Shown here: one piece after another, positions 43,601 through 55,173 of the stretch
Position numbering within the stretch: position 1 is the first letter of the stretch
Layout of the letters: every line of letters starts with the position of its first letter
Assembly (NCBI GenBank): GCA_009602735.1
Contig: WELA01001229.1
Location: forward strand, 10,853 to 74,852
DNA length: 64,000 nucleotides
From: Mesotaenium endlicherianum
Lineage: Eukaryota > Streptophyta > Zygnematophyceae > Zygnematales > Mesotaeniaceae
Reading direction: 5' to 3'
Program-made: the position numbers and the translations under genes
The notes under the pieces: model-generated
Told to the model about the DNA's origin: nothing
What the model saw: the letters and a program-made list of their open reading frames with translations, nothing else
Database searches by the model: none

Positions 43601-45100
43601 CATTAATGAAGAACAGCTGCCGGTCAGCAGAGGCACGGCCGGAGCCAGCACCGGGCTTGGAAACAAAGCCGTGCACTTGACAAATGTCCCCCAGAGTGGC
43701 CTCCATGGGCGTCAAGCAGGTGGCAGTCTTAGAGCTGAAGACGGACACAATGTTGTCCTTGAGGCTGCCTCTGCCCTGCGTCTGCACCAGCACGGAGCGC
43801 GGCGCCTTCCCCACCACATTGGTGCACAGCATCCTCACCTCTGTCGCCACCACCGCATATGCCTGCTCAACCTCCCGCCCGCATGTGCCTCCTTATCATG
43901 TTCATGTTGTGTGCACACGCTGCCAGTAGGAGTGACAACCCCCAGCAGAGGATGACGGACCAACCTGCAGCAAGGAAGCCAGGCGGCCGTACTCGCGCTT
44001 CACATTGCGCAAGAACTCGCGATGGCGCACAGGAAGGGGCGCAAACAGGTGCGCAAGCGCCACCGTGGTGCCCACAGCCCGCGCGCAACTGCTCTGCTTT
44101 ACCAGCTGGCCCGCGTGGTCGTACTGCAGCCGCGCAGCCACGGCCTCTGCCGCTGTGCGCGTGGTCACCGTGACGTCCGCCAACGCGCACAGCGAGCTCA
44201 GCGCCTCGCCCCGGAATCCAAACGAGCTGAGCGTCTGCAGGTCCGTGAATGCGGCAATCTTGGATGTGTGGTACTTGAGCGTCAACCCCTGCACCCCCAG
44301 CCACCACCCCGCTGCAGCAAACAAATAACTATGCCTTCCTAGACACCAGACCTATCGACTCGTCATTGCAGGTGCCGTGCTCCACAAGGATCATAGTCGC
44401 TACATGTGAAAAGTGAGGCGAGGAATGACACCTGGTAATTGGCGGGGGACACACCGGGCCCATTATCGGCAACTTCGATGAGCTCCGACCCGTACTCCTT
44501 AAGCTTCACCTCCACGATGCTGGCTCCCGCGTCCAGGCTGTTCTCCACCAGCTCCTTCACTGCTGCTGCCAGATCCAATATCACCTGCATGCACGCATGT
44601 GGACGAGCATATTTCCTTCTGCGCACTTCAGCCCTCCCATCTTTTCTATGTTCATACAGATAACTTTTCCTAGCCAGGTGCCCAATAAAGCAAGTACTTA
44701 TACAAGGAGTTAGAGAACAGCAAAACGTTCACACTTCTCGATGAAAGCTTGTGTGGGTGTGCTCTTCACCAGTACGCTCAGTGGCCGTCGGCTCAGTGCA
44801 GGTCTGGGTTCAACGTGCACTTTCTCAAACGTCTGTGAACCTCCTTAGCTGTTATTCTCTTCATTTAATCTATCCTCCGACTCTGCAAACTCATGCCGGC
44901 TTCGCCTCCCAGTATAATGCCTAACATCAGTTCTGACTGCCAACACACTTCCTCGACGGTAATAAAAAAGAACCCCACATTAAGAGAGGCTCGTGAACAT
45001 GCGCCATGTCGGCTTTTCTTACCTGGCCTGAGCATATCCTGTGAATGGCTGCCTTCTGTATAGGCTTAATAGACAAAGCCTCAGTCCCGCTAGGCTCCAT
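40668..45100 (-). CDS. PMS1: PMS1 mismatch-repair protein (MutL homolog, mammalian PMS2 type)
   Basis: Eleven exons with GT-AG borders and consistent phases: 45100-45023, 44584-44432, 44288-43965, 43862-43549, 43385-42303, 42176-41951, 41784-41711, 41617-41552, 41408-41305, 41167-40965, 40793-40668. They encode 916 residues from ATG 45098-45100 to a TGA. The protein pairs with MLH1 in MutL-alpha and nicks DNA during mismatch repair. The N-terminal GHKL ATPase has [45 protein letters not shown] and [10 protein letters not shown]. The mid region has NVTPDKRR, then a long acidic, poly-Q linker inside the 1,083-bp exon 5. The C-terminal endonuclease motif [12 protein letters not shown] is intact, split by an intron after DQ. 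The zinc-site motifs SRACR and [10 protein letters not shown] follow. All key residues are present, so this looks like a functional host gene. Confidence 0.96.
42267..42290. repeat. (GGCT)n in PMS1 intron
   Basis: Six or so tandem GGCT units in the intron between exons 5 and 6. The poly-Q encoding CTG run at about 42746-42766 is a separate repeat inside exon 5. Confidence 0.8.
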
Positions 45101-46255
45101 GTTCTCAATATCCCGTTAGTTCTGAACCTGTTCGATATACTCCCAGCGCCTTCTAGCTGGGAGGAGACACTCTGCATGGAGTCACGAAAGTCACCTTGAG
45201 CCATGCAACAAACGCAGGACTACTTTGAGGATCTGCCGCATATCAAATAAACTTCACAAAGAGACCAGTGTGCCACTAAGAGACTATACTCGCACTCATG
45301 CACAAGAGGGGGAGGCTCTGTTAGCATGCTAAATTGCGATAACATGTCCACGGCATCCATCAAGGTTACATTTGCACGAACTGGTGTGAACATTGGAAAG
45401 TTCGTACCCTCCCCCGCTGCCAGCTTTCTTTACAGCTGGGGCTTCGACTCAGAACACTTGTGCCCGGTCGTGGGGAGGGCTGAGAAGGCTTGCTGAAATT
45501 CGCAAACTAGTTCCTTCGTTTGAAGTCGCACGTTTTACGTATAGTGAGCACCTATGCATCGCACTATATGCGTTCAAACAAGGAAACAGAAAACTCTCTT
45601 TCGCGTTAACCCTGGTAAACGTGGGCATTGATACGCCTGTTGCTATCCTAGTTGCACCTGTTTTGAAAGGGGATACGAAAACGGCGCTCTCACTAACCGA
45701 CTCTCGCCCGTGTGTTTAAGACCAAACAACGAACAACCCCTCAAATTCCCTTAAAGACACCTTTGTGAGCCGTCTCCTTCTTGCCCCCCTCCCTTCCCGC
45801 CGTGTCTGCGATCCTCCTAGTGTTAAGGTTGCGATTGCAACCTTAAAATGACAGAAAGACTGACAAGAAATTTGCGATGAAAGTGGTTGTTTATGAGAAT
45901 TGAAAATTTGTTACAATGTTTTGGACAGCCGTTAAATGAGACTTGTCCTTTGGCGGCTATCTGCTAGGCGCCGCCAAAATATTCGTAAAGAACGTGCTAA
46001 TAAAGTAGACATTTATCAATTCACGTGCTAGATGTTCCTATCGAGCCGCCTATATCGCGGAAGCTTGTATATAGGAAGTCTATTACTGATTTCTAATTGA
46101 TCTATCTGCTACGTAAGCGTACATCCTATGTGTACATTACACTACCCCCCCCCATGAAAGAAAGCGTCAAGCCAGTTAAATTGGTTCGCGATGATGATAG
46201 GGCTTCAAACTCAGGATGTGATTAATGTGGGTTGTGTGTGGATTGGCAAGGAGGT
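45101..46255. other. Spacer upstream of PMS1
   Basis: No supported ORF. It should hold the PMS1 promoter. C-rich runs occur at 45780-45800 and 46145-46155. Element 4 begins at 46256. Confidence 0.4.
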
Positions 46256-46388
46256 TGTAATGAATCAGTATATTGGATATATATAATATTCATTTAAATA
46301 TAACAGTTAATTGCATTCAGCCTGCTGAACTTTAGTTAATATTTAGTCTGCTAAATATTTGATACTTAGTTAAATGACTCAGTCAAGA
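46256..46388 (+). repeat. Element 4 5' LTR, first part
   Basis: Matches the first part of the Element 2 LTR and ends at CAAGA (46384-46388), the target duplication of Element 3. The LTR continues at 53074. Confidence 0.9.
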
Positions 46389-46891
46389 TGTAGTGAAACA
46401 GATAGATAAAGTACTTAGTAAAACAGAATACTTTATCTATTCAAGACAAGGATCTTTGAACACAAGTGGTAGCTTCTTGAAAGAGAGATGGCTTCTTGAA
46501 AGTTAATATATTTCTGGATTTTGGCAAGTACAAGAGTAATTCTGGAATGTCTTTCTATGTTCTAGCTCTTGTTTATATACTTGCTACATAAGTAATTTCT
46601 AGGAAGGTGTATGTTGATGTGTTGGCACCCAACACATCCCAAAACTTGCCACCTCTTTCTAGAATAATGTACACATGTCCTTTTGACCTAAAAATGGCAC
46701 ATTTGACTTTTGCCACATGGAGTTCTTCTAGGTCTTTCCTCTAACTTCGAAAATGCCTTGGAAGGTTCAAAGGACATGAACCAAGTTACTAGAGTACCTA
46801 TTCACACTTGACTCCACACAATACTACTCCAAATATATTTGAAAACATTAAAATATATGCAAACTAATGTATAATAACTCAAATCACTACA
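46389..46891 (-). repeat. Element 3 3' LTR
   Basis: On the plus strand it runs TGTAGTGAAACAG to AATCACTACA. It holds TTTATATA at 46571-46578 (TATATAAA on the minus strand), the likely promoter TATA box. Confidence 0.93.
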
Positions 46892-46902
46892 TCACCCCCC
46901 CC
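46892..46902 (-). promoter_or_regulatory. Element 3 polypurine tract
   Basis: Minus-strand GGGGGGGGTGA next to the 3' LTR start. It serves as plus-strand DNA primer in reverse transcription. About 760 bp of non-coding sequence separate it from the pol stop. Confidence 0.8.
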
Positions 46903-47660
46903 ATAGAAAAAGCGACGTCTCGGCGCGTCAAGTCAGGTTTTACACATGTGGAGCAAACTAGTCAACAGTTTCAAGTCAGATGCCCCACATGTGAAGAGGA
47001 CTAGTCAAAGGCGCCAAGTCAGGTGCTACACATGTAAGGTAGACTAGGCAAGGTCGTAGGTGGTGTGACCTTATTGGCTAGCCTACTCCTTAATGATAAA
47101 GAAAATTGTACAAGTTGGCCCAGAATCTGCCACGAACTCAAAAATTCATAGCGGCCACAGAACTGCTCCAAATCTGAAAATTCGAGTGCCAGACGGACCG
47201 CGTCGGAGAACTCTACCGGGTCACCAAATTTGAGAGCATTCTCATTTCTGGAGTGTCGTTGAGAGCTGAGAGAGTAGGCACTCCTCCAAATCTGTGCAGA
47301 AACTTCTGAAAATCATAAGTCCTTCTATACTTCTCCAAATTCTGCAAACTAAGTCTCAAACTGGGCGCTGTAAGATGTTCTACCAGAGTCTTGAGTTTCA
47401 GAGCATTCCAAGTTCAGGGGAGGGCACAATGTCAGAAGGCATATTCTGCCCTAACAATGCCAGCAGCCTGACCCCCTTCTACTTAGAGCATCATATCTCT
47501 CTCACCAGTGCTCCAAATTGAGCAAACTTGGACTCTAAATGACCGGCTACTCATGGACTACAGCCAGGTAAATTTTCAGAATTTATTATGCAGAGACCTA
47601 TCACCAGTAGCAGTTTTAGTTTTCTGTCCAGAAACTGCGAGAAGAGAAGAGTGTCTAATG

Positions 47661-50600
47661 TCAATTTTTCCTCTTTCTTGTTCTTGCAGGCTGCCTCCAA
47701 GGGGTCTTCTGCTGCTTCTTGATGGTGGCAGGCTGCCTCCCTGAAGTCTTCGGGCTTCTAGTAGAGAGACTTGGGGCTGGTCCAAGATGGGGGTTGGCGG
47801 CATGGAAGCGCTTCAACTTTCTCTGAACTTTGTCAAGGTAGTGCGCCGCCACCCAACTATTCTCCGAATCTGGATATCCTTTCCACTTGATCAAGTATTG
47901 CTGCTGTCTCCTGAAATTTCTCATAGCCACTATGTCTTCCACTTCGTACTCCAAATGATCATCCACTATTGTTGGGGCTGGTGGGGTTGTCACACGTCCT
48001 GGGAACTTGTTGTCGGGTTGCACATATGGCTTGAAGAGGGAAGCGTGGAATACGGGGTCGATGTGCATAGTCTGGGGAAGTTCTAGCTTGAAAGCAACGG
48101 GGTTGACTTGCTGGATAATCTTGAAGGGTCCCAAATACTTGGGAGAGAACTTGCTGCCGGCAGGCCTGTTGTTCAGGGAAATGTTCTTGGATGATAGTAA
48201 CACGTTGTCACCCACTCTGTACGTAATTTCTCTTCTGGATCTGTTCGCCACTCTTGCTTGAGCATCTTGCGCGTGTTGTAGAGCTTTCTTCGCTGCTGTA
48301 AGGGCTGCTTCTAATGTCTCCATAAAATCTGTGGCTGCAGGTACTTCATCATGGCCAGCCGTGAAGCTCAGTGGCGTGGTCGGATGGAAGCCATAGTTGA
48401 GGAAGAATGGGGACTCTTGGGTAGAGGCCTGCGTAGTGTTGTTGTAGGCAAACTCGAGGGGGGTCAAGTACATGTCCCAGTCTTGCTCGAGGGTAGACAC
48501 GTAGGCCTTTAGAGAGGTCTTTAGGGTACGATTCATACGCTCGGTTTGCCCATCTGATTGTGGGTGGTAGGCAGTAGACATATCCAGCGATGTACCCAAG
48601 TTCTTGAAGAGATTTTTCCAGAAATGGCTTGTGAATCTTGGATCTCTATCTGACACAATTCTTGATGGTAGTCCATGGAGTCGGAAGATGTTGTCAAAGA
48701 TGAGTCTTGCAAGTTGTGGTGCTGTAGCCTTAGTCGTCGTGGGAATAAAATGAGCCATCTTGGTAAGTCTGTCCACCGCCGTGAGTATTGCATTATGGCC
48801 TCGAGGTGTCACGGGCAAGTCCACGATAAGGTCCATTGAGATGTCCGTCCATTGTCTTTCGGGGATTGGTAGTGGTTGGAGGAGTCCTCCCGCCTTTTGC
48901 GATGATGGCTTGATTCTTTGGCATGTGTCACAGCTCCTGCAGTACTCCTTGACTTGCTTAGACATGCCTGGCCAACAATAAGTCCTAGCTAGAACGCCCG
49001 TGGTCCTTAGGATTCCAAAGTGTCCTCCAAGAGGGTTGTCGTGTGCTTCTCGTAGAAGCAAGAGCCGGAGGTCTAAGTCATTAGGAACACATCTCTGGCC
49101 CGTATCTTGCCTCACCCAATAATTGCCTTCTTGCTTCTTGCATGGGTCCAAGGCTGCTTCTCCGTTCTTGTAGTAAGGGTCTCTTTCATAGGCGGCTGAA
49201 AATCGAGCTTCCAGATCTGTCTTCAGGGATACCATCACTGCATTTAATTGCAGTCTTGAGAGGGGGTCAGCCGGGTTTGTCTTGCCGGGCTGGTACTGAA
49301 TCGTGATGTTGTATTGTTGCAAGTATCCGCTCCATCTTGCTTGTCTCCTTGAGAGATACGGCTGCGTTTGGAGGTGCTTTAACGCCTCGTGGTCCGTGGT
49401 GACCAGTACTTTGCGTCCTTCAACGTAGCAGCGCCAAACCTTCAAGGCATGTACAATCGCCAATGCCTCTCGCTCCGTGGTTGTATAATTTTGCTCGGCT
49501 GGATTTAGCTTCCTTGACTCGTAGGCGATGGGCTGCAGTCCCTTGCCTTGGTCTTGAAGCAGGATTGCTCCTATTGCATAGGAAGATGCATCGGTGATGA
49601 CGTGGAAGGGCCAATCTGGGTTTGGACTTGGGAGTGTGAGCACCGGGGATGTGGTCAATCTTCGCTTTAACTCTTGAAATGCCTCTTCCTCTTTCTCGGT
49701 CCATGTATATAGCCTGTCCTTCTTGAGTAGATCTGTCAGGGGGGCTGCTATGTGCGAGAAGCCTTGGATGAATTTTCTGTACCAATTGGCAAATCCCAAG
49801 AATGACTGGAGTTCTTTCTTGGTCGTGGGGGTTGGCCATTCCTCCACCACCGTGGTCTTCTTGGGGTCTATCTTGATGCCATCAGCAGTCACGTGGAGAC
49901 CTAGGAACTCCACTTCTTGTTTGGCAAACTCGCATTTTGACTCCTTCGCAAACAGCTTGTTTTGCTTCAATACTTCAAGGACTTCTTTCAAGTGTCTCGC
50001 ATGCTCTTCAAGGGTCTTGCTGTAGATAAGGATGTCATCGATGAATACCACCACAAATCTGTCCAACATGGGCTGAAATATGGTGTTCATCATAGTCATG
50101 AAAGTTGCTGGCGCGTTGGTGAGTCCAAATGGCAGGACCATGAACTCAAAATGTCCATATCTTGTCCTGAATGCCGTCTTCTCTATGTCCGGTTCTGCGA
50201 TGCGAATCTGGTGGTAGCCGCTCCGTAAGTCAATCTTCGTGAAGTACTTGGCTCCAACCAGCCGGTCCATGAGCTCATCCATGCGCGGCAGCGGGTATCG
50301 ATTCTTGATGGTGATCTTGTTGAGGGCGCGATAGTCCACACACATCCTCAAGGTACCATCTTTCTTCTTGACAAATAGCACCGGGGCTCCAAATGGCGAC
50401 TTGCTAGGTCGAATGAAGCCATGCTCCAGTAGCTCCTTGATTTGCTTCTTGACTTCGTCTAGCTCCGTGTATGACATTTTGAACGTAGGCCGAGAGATGG
50501 GCTTGCTTCCGGGCTCCAACTCTATCTTGTGGTCTACGAATCTTTTGGGGGGTAGGCCCTTGGGCAATTCCGGGGAGAACACTTCTTTGTAGTCCTCTAA

Positions 50601-51269
50601 GACTTCTTGTATCTCCTTGGGAACGGGGCTGCCTTCTTGACTCACTTCTTGACTCTCGATGTCTTTTGGCGTGATCAAGGTCAAAAGAAGCTCGTGTCCC
50701 TTCCTCACAAGTCTCTTGAGTTGGAGGGCGGACAATAGTATCTCGTGTGCCGGCTTCTGGATGTCTTGGGTCTGGATATTCTGGATTGCGCGCAAAATAC
50801 AGATTCTTGAAGTGATGTCATTCTTGATCTTGATAGTACCGGTCCTCCAATCAACTTGGGGGTTGTGCTTGGTCAACCAAGGCGTCCCTAGGATGACGTC
50901 GTACTTGCCCAATTGCATGGGGGAGAACACTACTCTATCCTTGAAGGACTTGATAGAGAGTGCCAAGGGGTACGTCTTCTTGGAAGGGGTAGTATAGGAG
51001 AATCCATCGGGCATCATAATCTCCTCGTCGTGGTCAAGAGTTCGCATAGTAATACCGTGCTTGGTGGCAAAATCTGCAGCAATGAAGTTGCCTTGAGCTC
51101 CGCTATCCACCAAGATGTGGACCTTCTCTCCTCCAAGGTAACCTCTCAAACTCATTGGGGCTGGAACGTCGTCTTCAACGGGGGTCTCCACCTCACTTGG
51201 CGTGTTGCCTTCTCGTGAAGTGGGTCTTGGGGTGGTAGGCTCCTGGCCTACCGGCGCTGTCCGTTTTTT
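47661..51269 (-). CDS. Element 3 pol polyprotein
   Basis: About 1,200 residues read after a -1 shift out of gag; the open frame itself extends up to 51326. Domains in order: protease [21 protein letters not shown] with [42 protein letters not shown] and catalytic FIDDILIYS; RNase H with [17 protein letters not shown] and [13 protein letters not shown]; integrase HHCC finger ([20 protein letters not shown]); core Asp/Asp/Glu in [16 protein letters not shown] and [16 protein letters not shown] segment YLGPFKI; chromodomain [29 protein letters not shown]; basic tail. Every catalytic motif is intact. Chromodomains direct integration toward methylated histones in related elements. The plus-strand ORFs at 47787-48261 and elsewhere are shadows. 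Confidence 0.96.
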   Translation of the reverse strand, partial: KKRTAPVGQEPTTPRPTSREGNTPSEVETPVEDDVPAPMSLRGYLGGEKVHILVDSGAQGNFIAADFATKHGITMRTLDHDEEIMMPDGFSYTTPSKKTYPLALSIKSFKDRVVFSPMQLGKYDVILGTPWLTKHNPQVDWRTGTIKIKNDITSRICILRAIQNIQTQDIQKPAHEILLSALQLKRLVRKGHELLLTLITPKDIESQEVSQEGSPVPKEIQEVLEDYKEVFSPELPKGLPPKRFVDHKIELEPGSKPISRPTFKMSYTELDEVKKQIKELLEHGFIRPSKSPFGAPVLFVKKKDGTLRMCVDYRALNKITIKNRYPLPRMDELMDRLVGAKYFTKIDLRSGYHQIRIAEPDIEKTAFRTRYGHFEFMVLPFGLTNAPATFMTMMNTIFQPMLDRFVVVFIDDILIYSKTLEEHARHLKEVLEVLKQNKLFAKESKCEFAKQEVEFLGLHVTADGIKIDPKKTTVVEEWPTPTTKKELQSFLGFANWYRKFIQGFSHIAAPLTDLLKKDRLYTWTEKEEEAFQELKRRLTTSPVLTLPSPNPDWPFHVITDASSYAIGAILLQDQGKGLQPIAYESRKLNPAEQNYTTTEREALAIVHALKVWRCYVEGRKVLVTTDHEALKHLQTQPYLSRRQARWSGYLQQYNITIQYQPGKTNPADPLSRLQLNAVMVSLKTDLEARFSAAYERDPYYKNGEAALDPCKKQEGNYWVRQDTGQRCVPNDLDLRLLLLREAHDNPLGGHFGILRTTGVLARTYCWPGMSKQVKEYCRSCDTCQRIKPSSQKAGGLLQPLPIPERQWTDISMDLIVDLPVTPRGHNAILTAVDRLTKMAHFIPTTTKATAPQLARLIFDNIFRLHGLPSRIVSDRDPRFTSHFWKNLFKNLGTSLDMSTAYHPQSDGQTERMNRTLKTSLKAYVSTLEQDWDMYLTPLEFAYNNTTQASTQESPFFLNYGFHPTTPLSFTAGHDEVPAATDFMETLEAALTAAKKALQHAQDAQARVANRSRREITYRVGDNVLLSSKNISLNNRPAGSKFSPKYLGPFKIIQQVNPVAFKLELPQTMHIDPVFHASLFKPYVQPDNKFPGRVTTPPAPTIVDDHLEYEVEDIVAMRNFRRQQQYLIKWKGYPDSENSWVAAHYLDKVQRKLKRFHAANPHLGPAPSLSTRSPKTSGRQPATIKKQQKTPWRQPARTRKRKN
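51234..51269 (-). promoter_or_regulatory. Element 3 -1 ribosomal frameshift signal
   Basis: On the minus strand the gag frame reads TCA AAA AAC, that is the classical slippery heptamer A-AAA-AAC (plus 51263-51269). Slipping back one base leads straight into the pol frame. Ten bases further is a perfect 7-bp stem GGTAGGC/GCCTACC with a 5-base loop (plus 51234-51252). The stem contains the gag TAG stop. Heptamer, frame relation and spacing all fit programmed -1 frameshifting. Confidence 0.85.
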
Positions 51270-52528
51270 GACAACTTTTTGGGGCATGAAAGTGCACGAT
51301 GGCCCTTTTCCTTGCAATAGAAGCATAGTCCAGCCGTCATGAGAGCTTCTTTTTCAGCCGGGGAGAGTCTTGCTTTCACTCCTTGCTGGTTTCTTGCATC
51401 ATAAGTGTCATTGGAGGGTCTTCCACTCTTCCGGGCAGCCGCGGGGTCCCTTTTAATAACTCCGATTTCCATGGGTGTGGGTCCAGATTCGGATGTGGAA
51501 GGGGCTGCGTACACCCGCGTCGTCGGTACCCGTGAAGATGAAGGCACGGAGTGCTTGAAATCCAAGGTATCCACCTTTTGGGCCACTTCAATGATCTTTG
51601 AGAAGTCCGTCAAGTCGCGTAACTCCACTTCCTTTGCCACCTTGGGTTTGAGGCCAAAGATGTAACGGTCAATCTTCTCCTCGAGAGACATGTTGGGGAT
51701 CTCAAGAGTGAGGGCGTGAAATCTGGATGTATACTCTTGAACGGACGTCGTTTGCTTGAGATGGTGGAGCTTTCCTCGGGCAATCTTCTCCGCATTGATG
51801 GGCATGAATTGCTTCTTGAGGGCCTCACGAAAATCTGCCCATCTTGCATATGATGGTGGGGGCTCTTGGCCGAGCATGGGGTGCGCCATAGCTTGATATA
51901 TAGCCGCTTGATAGTTACGCCACCATGATGTTGCTGCTCCTCTAAGTAAGGTAACGGCAAAGGGAACGTAGTCCTCCTCGGGTACTTCAAGGAATGCGAG
52001 GTACGTCTCCACTTGGTAGAGCCATAAATTCAGGTTGGCACCTTTCCCGGGGTTGAAAGTGTCGGGTTTGCCGGGCTTGATGAGTTTCCTTGCTCTCGTT
52101 GGCTCTTGTGGAGGCGCTTGAGCCGGGGCTGGATTTTGAGCATTGCTCGCAATAGGGGCAACCATGGCAGCCATAGCTTCTCTTGACGCTTGCACGGTTG
52201 CTTCATAGGTGGCCAAGCCCACTTGGTTGTGGACGGTCATTAGGAAGGCTGCCCACTCATTTGCGGGAACTCCTTGTGGTGGGGTCAACTTTGCTATAGC
52301 GGCTGCCACGGGATTTGACGGTGCTCCTCCTTGTGGTGCTTCTTGTTGTTGGAGATTTCCTTGAGTAGGCTCTCCCATCGACGCTGGAGGAGGGTGTGCT
52401 CCTCCTTGTGGTGCTTCTTGTTGTTGCAGATTTTCTTGAGTGGGCTCTCCCATCGGCGCTGGAGGAGGGTGTCTTGGAGAGGAAGGGCTTCCTTCGAAAG
52501 CTTGCTGTTGGTCTTGAGGATCGGCCAT
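51248..52528 (-). CDS. Element 3 gag
   Basis: 426 residues from ATG 52526-52528. The N-terminus has two copies of a 25-residue unit (PPPA[PS]MGEPTQ[EG]NLQQQEAPQ plus GGA). Next come the capsid region ([44 protein letters not shown]) and one knuckle [14 protein letters not shown] near the end. It packages the element RNA. The last 79 bp overlap the open pol frame, with the slippery site five codons after the knuckle-linked Lys-Lys. The internal Gln/Pro duplication is conserved between its copies and may be recent. Confidence 0.93.
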   Translation of the reverse strand: MADPQDQQQAFEGSPSSPRHPPPAPMGEPTQENLQQQEAPQGGAHPPPASMGEPTQGNLQQQEAPQGGAPSNPVAAAIAKLTPPQGVPANEWAAFLMTVHNQVGLATYEATVQASREAMAAMVAPIASNAQNPAPAQAPPQEPTRARKLIKPGKPDTFNPGKGANLNLWLYQVETYLAFLEVPEEDYVPFAVTLLRGAATSWWRNYQAAIYQAMAHPMLGQEPPPSYARWADFREALKKQFMPINAEKIARGKLHHLKQTTSVQEYTSRFHALTLEIPNMSLEEKIDRYIFGLKPKVAKEVELRDLTDFSKIIEVAQKVDTLDFKHSVPSSSRVPTTRVYAAPSTSESGPTPMEIGVIKRDPAAARKSGRPSNDTYDARNQQGVKARLSPAEKEALMTAGLCFYCKEKGHRALSCPKKLSKNGQRR

Positions 52529-52552
52529 CTTCTTGTGCTACCAAAGTGCCTA

Positions 52553-52564
52553 GCTCCGATACCA
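52553..52564 (-). promoter_or_regulatory. Element 3 primer binding site
   Basis: GCTCCGATACCA on the plus strand, TGGTATCGGAGC on the minus strand, one base from the 5' LTR. Identical to the site in Elements 2 and 4. Confidence 0.9.
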
Positions 52565-52565
52565 C

Positions 52566-53068
52566 TGTAGTGAAACAGATAGATAAAGTACTTAGTAAAA
52601 CAGAATACTTTATCTATTCAAGACAAGGATCTTTGAACACAAGTGGTAGCTTCTTGAAAGAGAGATGGCTTCTTGAAAGTTAATATATTTCTGGATTTTG
52701 GCAAGTACAAGAGTGATTCTGGAATGTCTTTCTATGTTCTAGCTCTTGTTTATATACTTGCTACATAAGTAATTTCTAGGAAGGTGTATGTTGATGTGTT
52801 GGCACCCAACACATCCCAAAACTTGCCACCTCTTTCTAGAATAATGTACACATGTCCTTTTGACCTAAAAATGGCACATCTGACTTTTGCCACATGGAGT
52901 TCTTCTAGGTCTTTCCTCTAACTTCGAAAATGCCTTGGAAGGTTCAAAGGACATGAACCAAGTTACTAGAGTACCTATTCACACTTGACTCCACACCATA
53001 CTACTTCAAATATATTTGAAAACATTAAAATATATGCAAACTAATGTATAATAACTCAAATCACTACA
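52566..53068 (-). repeat. Element 3 5' LTR
   Basis: 503 bp, four differences from the 3' LTR. The minus-strand TATATAAA at 52749-52756 lies about 312 bp from the upstream end and is the likely promoter. Confidence 0.93.
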
Positions 53069-53073
53069 CAAGA
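53069..53073. repeat. Target site duplication of Element 3 (CAAGA), right
   Basis: CAAGA after the LTR end matches 46384-46388 before the other LTR. Confidence 0.93.
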
Positions 53074-53674
53074 GCAGCAGGCTGAAGTCAATTTGGTCAG
53101 CCTGTTGACTTGGATCAGCTTGCTGACACATTCTTTGACAGTCAGCTGGCTGCCATACTCGGCAGCAGCGAACTGCCTAGCTATGCATCTAAGTGTGGTG
53201 TGCTAGATAAGTGGCTTGATGACACCCTTAAGGTGGATGGCGATTCGGGATGATGGGAGATGACTGTGGATTTGGTTAGCCGAGGTCCTACCAACGTGGT
53301 TAATTCCCGGGTAGGCGGTGCCATCGCACTGGCCGTTGAACAATAAACTCATTTCATGTACATATGCTAGGTATTGCTCTCGAGTTCGGCATTCAAAAAC
53401 GAGGCCAACTCTCTTGTACTGCTTACTGAGAGAAATCTGAATCCAAGGCGAGAAGCCATTGATACGCACTGTCTTCTAGCCTTGCTTAAATATGAGTTTA
53501 CTGATTGCATTATTGATGCTTGTTTACTTGCATTTGACTTACGAGTATTGTTTGCTGCTAGCGTGTTATCTATTGCTGTTTAATCAATTTTACAGAAAGA
53601 ACCACAAAGATTACTCGTTGATATAAAGATCTTTATTAACTGTAAATCGCCCATTGGTAAGTCAAATCATTTCG
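53074..53674 (+). repeat. Element 4 5' LTR, second part
   Basis: Continues the Element 4 LTR after Element 3 and ends TCATTTCG, where Element 2 has TTTCA. Primer site TGGTATCGGAGC follows at 53676-53687. Confidence 0.88.
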
Positions 53675-53707
53675 GTGGTATCGGAGCAGTTATCACAGTA
53701 GTCGTGT

Positions 53708-55159
53708 ATGGTAAGGACTAAGTCTCACACTAGCAACTCTCGAGAAATGGAGGGCGAGGACAATAATAACATTGTAGAAGGGCAGGACGAAAGTCGCATC
53801 TTTGGACCTCGTACCTACTTGGAAACGCTGCACGACGCAAGAGCTAGAGAAGCTGCTGAGCAGGCAGCAGCTCTTATTGCAGTAGCAGCCCAAATGGCTG
53901 AGGATGAGCGTTTAGCCCAAAAGGTAAAGGAGGCAGTAAAGAGGAGGGCCCCTGATGAAAGGACGGTGGAAGAGCAGACGGCAGAAAGGGCCAATCTCCA
54001 AAACCAACCTCGTGTTGTGCCTATTGTCATACCTTTCCCTCAAATTTGCAGACAGTTGAGCGCATCAGGCATAGCCGGAGCGGCAGCGATTGGGAATGCC
54101 GAAGCTGCTACTAATCAAGCTAATGTTACTGCTGCTGCGTTTGCTGGGCTACCACCTCAGACTGTAAATCTGGGAATCTTATTTGTTCAGATGCAATGGC
54201 AAATGACGAGCATGTATCAGTCCCAACAGGAGAACAAAAGGATCATGATGGCATTGCTGCGTGACAGAGACCAACTGGGTTCTCAAATCACTCGTAGTGG
54301 TGGCAGCGGGCCTAGTAAGCCTAAGCCAAAACCTCCCCAAGACTACGATCCTGAGAGAAACAAGAAGTATTACCTGATCAAGTTTCTCGCTGATGTTATG
54401 CAGTGGCTGGAGAACTACCCAAAACTGCAAGATTACAAGAAAGTCAGGCACACTGGTGCTCTATTGAAAGGCAGTGCAGCAAACTGGTGGCTGTATTGGA
54501 AAGGAGAGCGTAAGGCTCCACAACTCGGTGAGCCCACTTGGGTAGAGTTTGTCGAGAAGCTGCACGAGAAGTTTGATGTTATCAATCAACAGGAGAAAGC
54601 TATCTATGCAATGATCTCCTTGACACTGGAGCAGACCACTTCAGTTGCTGAGTTTGCTCAAAAGTTCCAAGAGAACATGATGAAGCAACCAAAGTTGCCA
54701 GAGAAGTATAGGATAGCATACTTCAGGTATGGCTTGGAATCCGAAGTCTCAGGTCATTTTGCTGAAGTGAAGTATGAGCAACTGGCTGACTTGATCCAGG
54801 ATGCTGATGCCTGGGATCAGCAGCAATTCAATCACAAGCGCCAGAGTAATGCTTTGGTGTCTAAGGTTGTCAAAAAGCCCCACGGTTCCTACAATGCAAT
54901 TGAAGGAGACCAGGCTAAGGATGATCAGGGTGATGAATATGGGTATGAGTACAATGCTATGCAGTCCAGAGGGAGAGGTGGTTACTCTCGAGGCGGCTAT
55001 GGAAGAGGTGGTGATACGATTAAGCCGGGACCAGCCTCAGCAAACTTGATTTGCTTCCATTGCCAGCAGACTGGTCACTTCAGAGAGCAGTGTCCAGACA
55101 AGCACCTCCCAAAGGTCAAGAGAAAAAACCAACCTCTAAAAGGCAGCAACTGTCAGTAA
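53708..55159 (+). CDS. Element 4 gag, intact
   Basis: 483 residues from ATG 53708 with no defect. An Ala/Glu-rich helical N-terminus is followed by the capsid domain (KYYLIKFLADVMQWLENYP, LLKGSAANWWLYWKGER, EFAQKFQENMMKQP), a Tyr/Arg/Gly segment and one knuckle CFHCQQTGHFREQC. Near the end the frame reads AGA AAA AAC, the slippery heptamer A-AAA-AAC (55123-55129). A -1 slip there enters the pol frame. It overlaps the open pol frame by about 110 bp. An intact gag in an element with broken pol could still act in trans. Confidence 0.9.
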   Translation: MVRTKSHTSNSREMEGEDNNNIVEGQDESRIFGPRTYLETLHDARAREAAEQAAALIAVAAQMAEDERLAQKVKEAVKRRAPDERTVEEQTAERANLQNQPRVVPIVIPFPQICRQLSASGIAGAAAIGNAEAATNQANVTAAAFAGLPPQTVNLGILFVQMQWQMTSMYQSQQENKRIMMALLRDRDQLGSQITRSGGSGPSKPKPKPPQDYDPERNKKYYLIKFLADVMQWLENYPKLQDYKKVRHTGALLKGSAANWWLYWKGERKAPQLGEPTWVEFVEKLHEKFDVINQQEKAIYAMISLTLEQTTSVAEFAQKFQENMMKQPKLPEKYRIAYFRYGLESEVSGHFAEVKYEQLADLIQDADAWDQQQFNHKRQSNALVSKVVKKPHGSYNAIEGDQAKDDQGDEYGYEYNAMQSRGRGGYSRGGYGRGGDTIKPGPASANLICFHCQQTGHFREQCPDKHLPKVKRKNQPLKGSNCQ

Positions 55160-55173
55160 TCCAGTCTACTGAC
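55123..55173 (+). promoter_or_regulatory. Element 4 -1 frameshift signal
   Basis: Slippery A-AAA-AAC at 55123-55129 in the gag frame. A hairpin GTCAGTA/TACTGAC (55152-55158 and 55167-55173, 8-base loop) spans the gag TAA. The 22-base spacer is longer than typical. Element 2 keeps an equivalent 9-bp stem. Confidence 0.65.

Larger units (their letters stand above)
46389..53068 (-). mobile_element. Element 3: intact chromodomain gypsy retrotransposon (chromovirus)
   Basis: 6,680 bp on the minus strand: two 503-bp LTRs (46389-46891 and 52566-53068), primer site, complete gag, complete pol joined by a probable -1 frameshift, and polypurine tract. CAAGA flanks both sides. The two LTRs differ at only four positions by eye (about 99.2% identity), so insertion is recent. 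No stop or frameshift damages either ORF, so it may still be able to move. Element 5 is a sibling. Confidence 0.96.

Noticed and set aside
43080-43955. 291-codon plus-strand ORF inside the PMS1 locus
   Set aside because: Shadow of GC-rich PMS1 exons 4 and 5, running through a PMS1 intron.
47787-48261. Plus-strand ORFs duplicated at 63021-63495
   Set aside because: Antisense shadows of the Element 3 and Element 5 pol genes.
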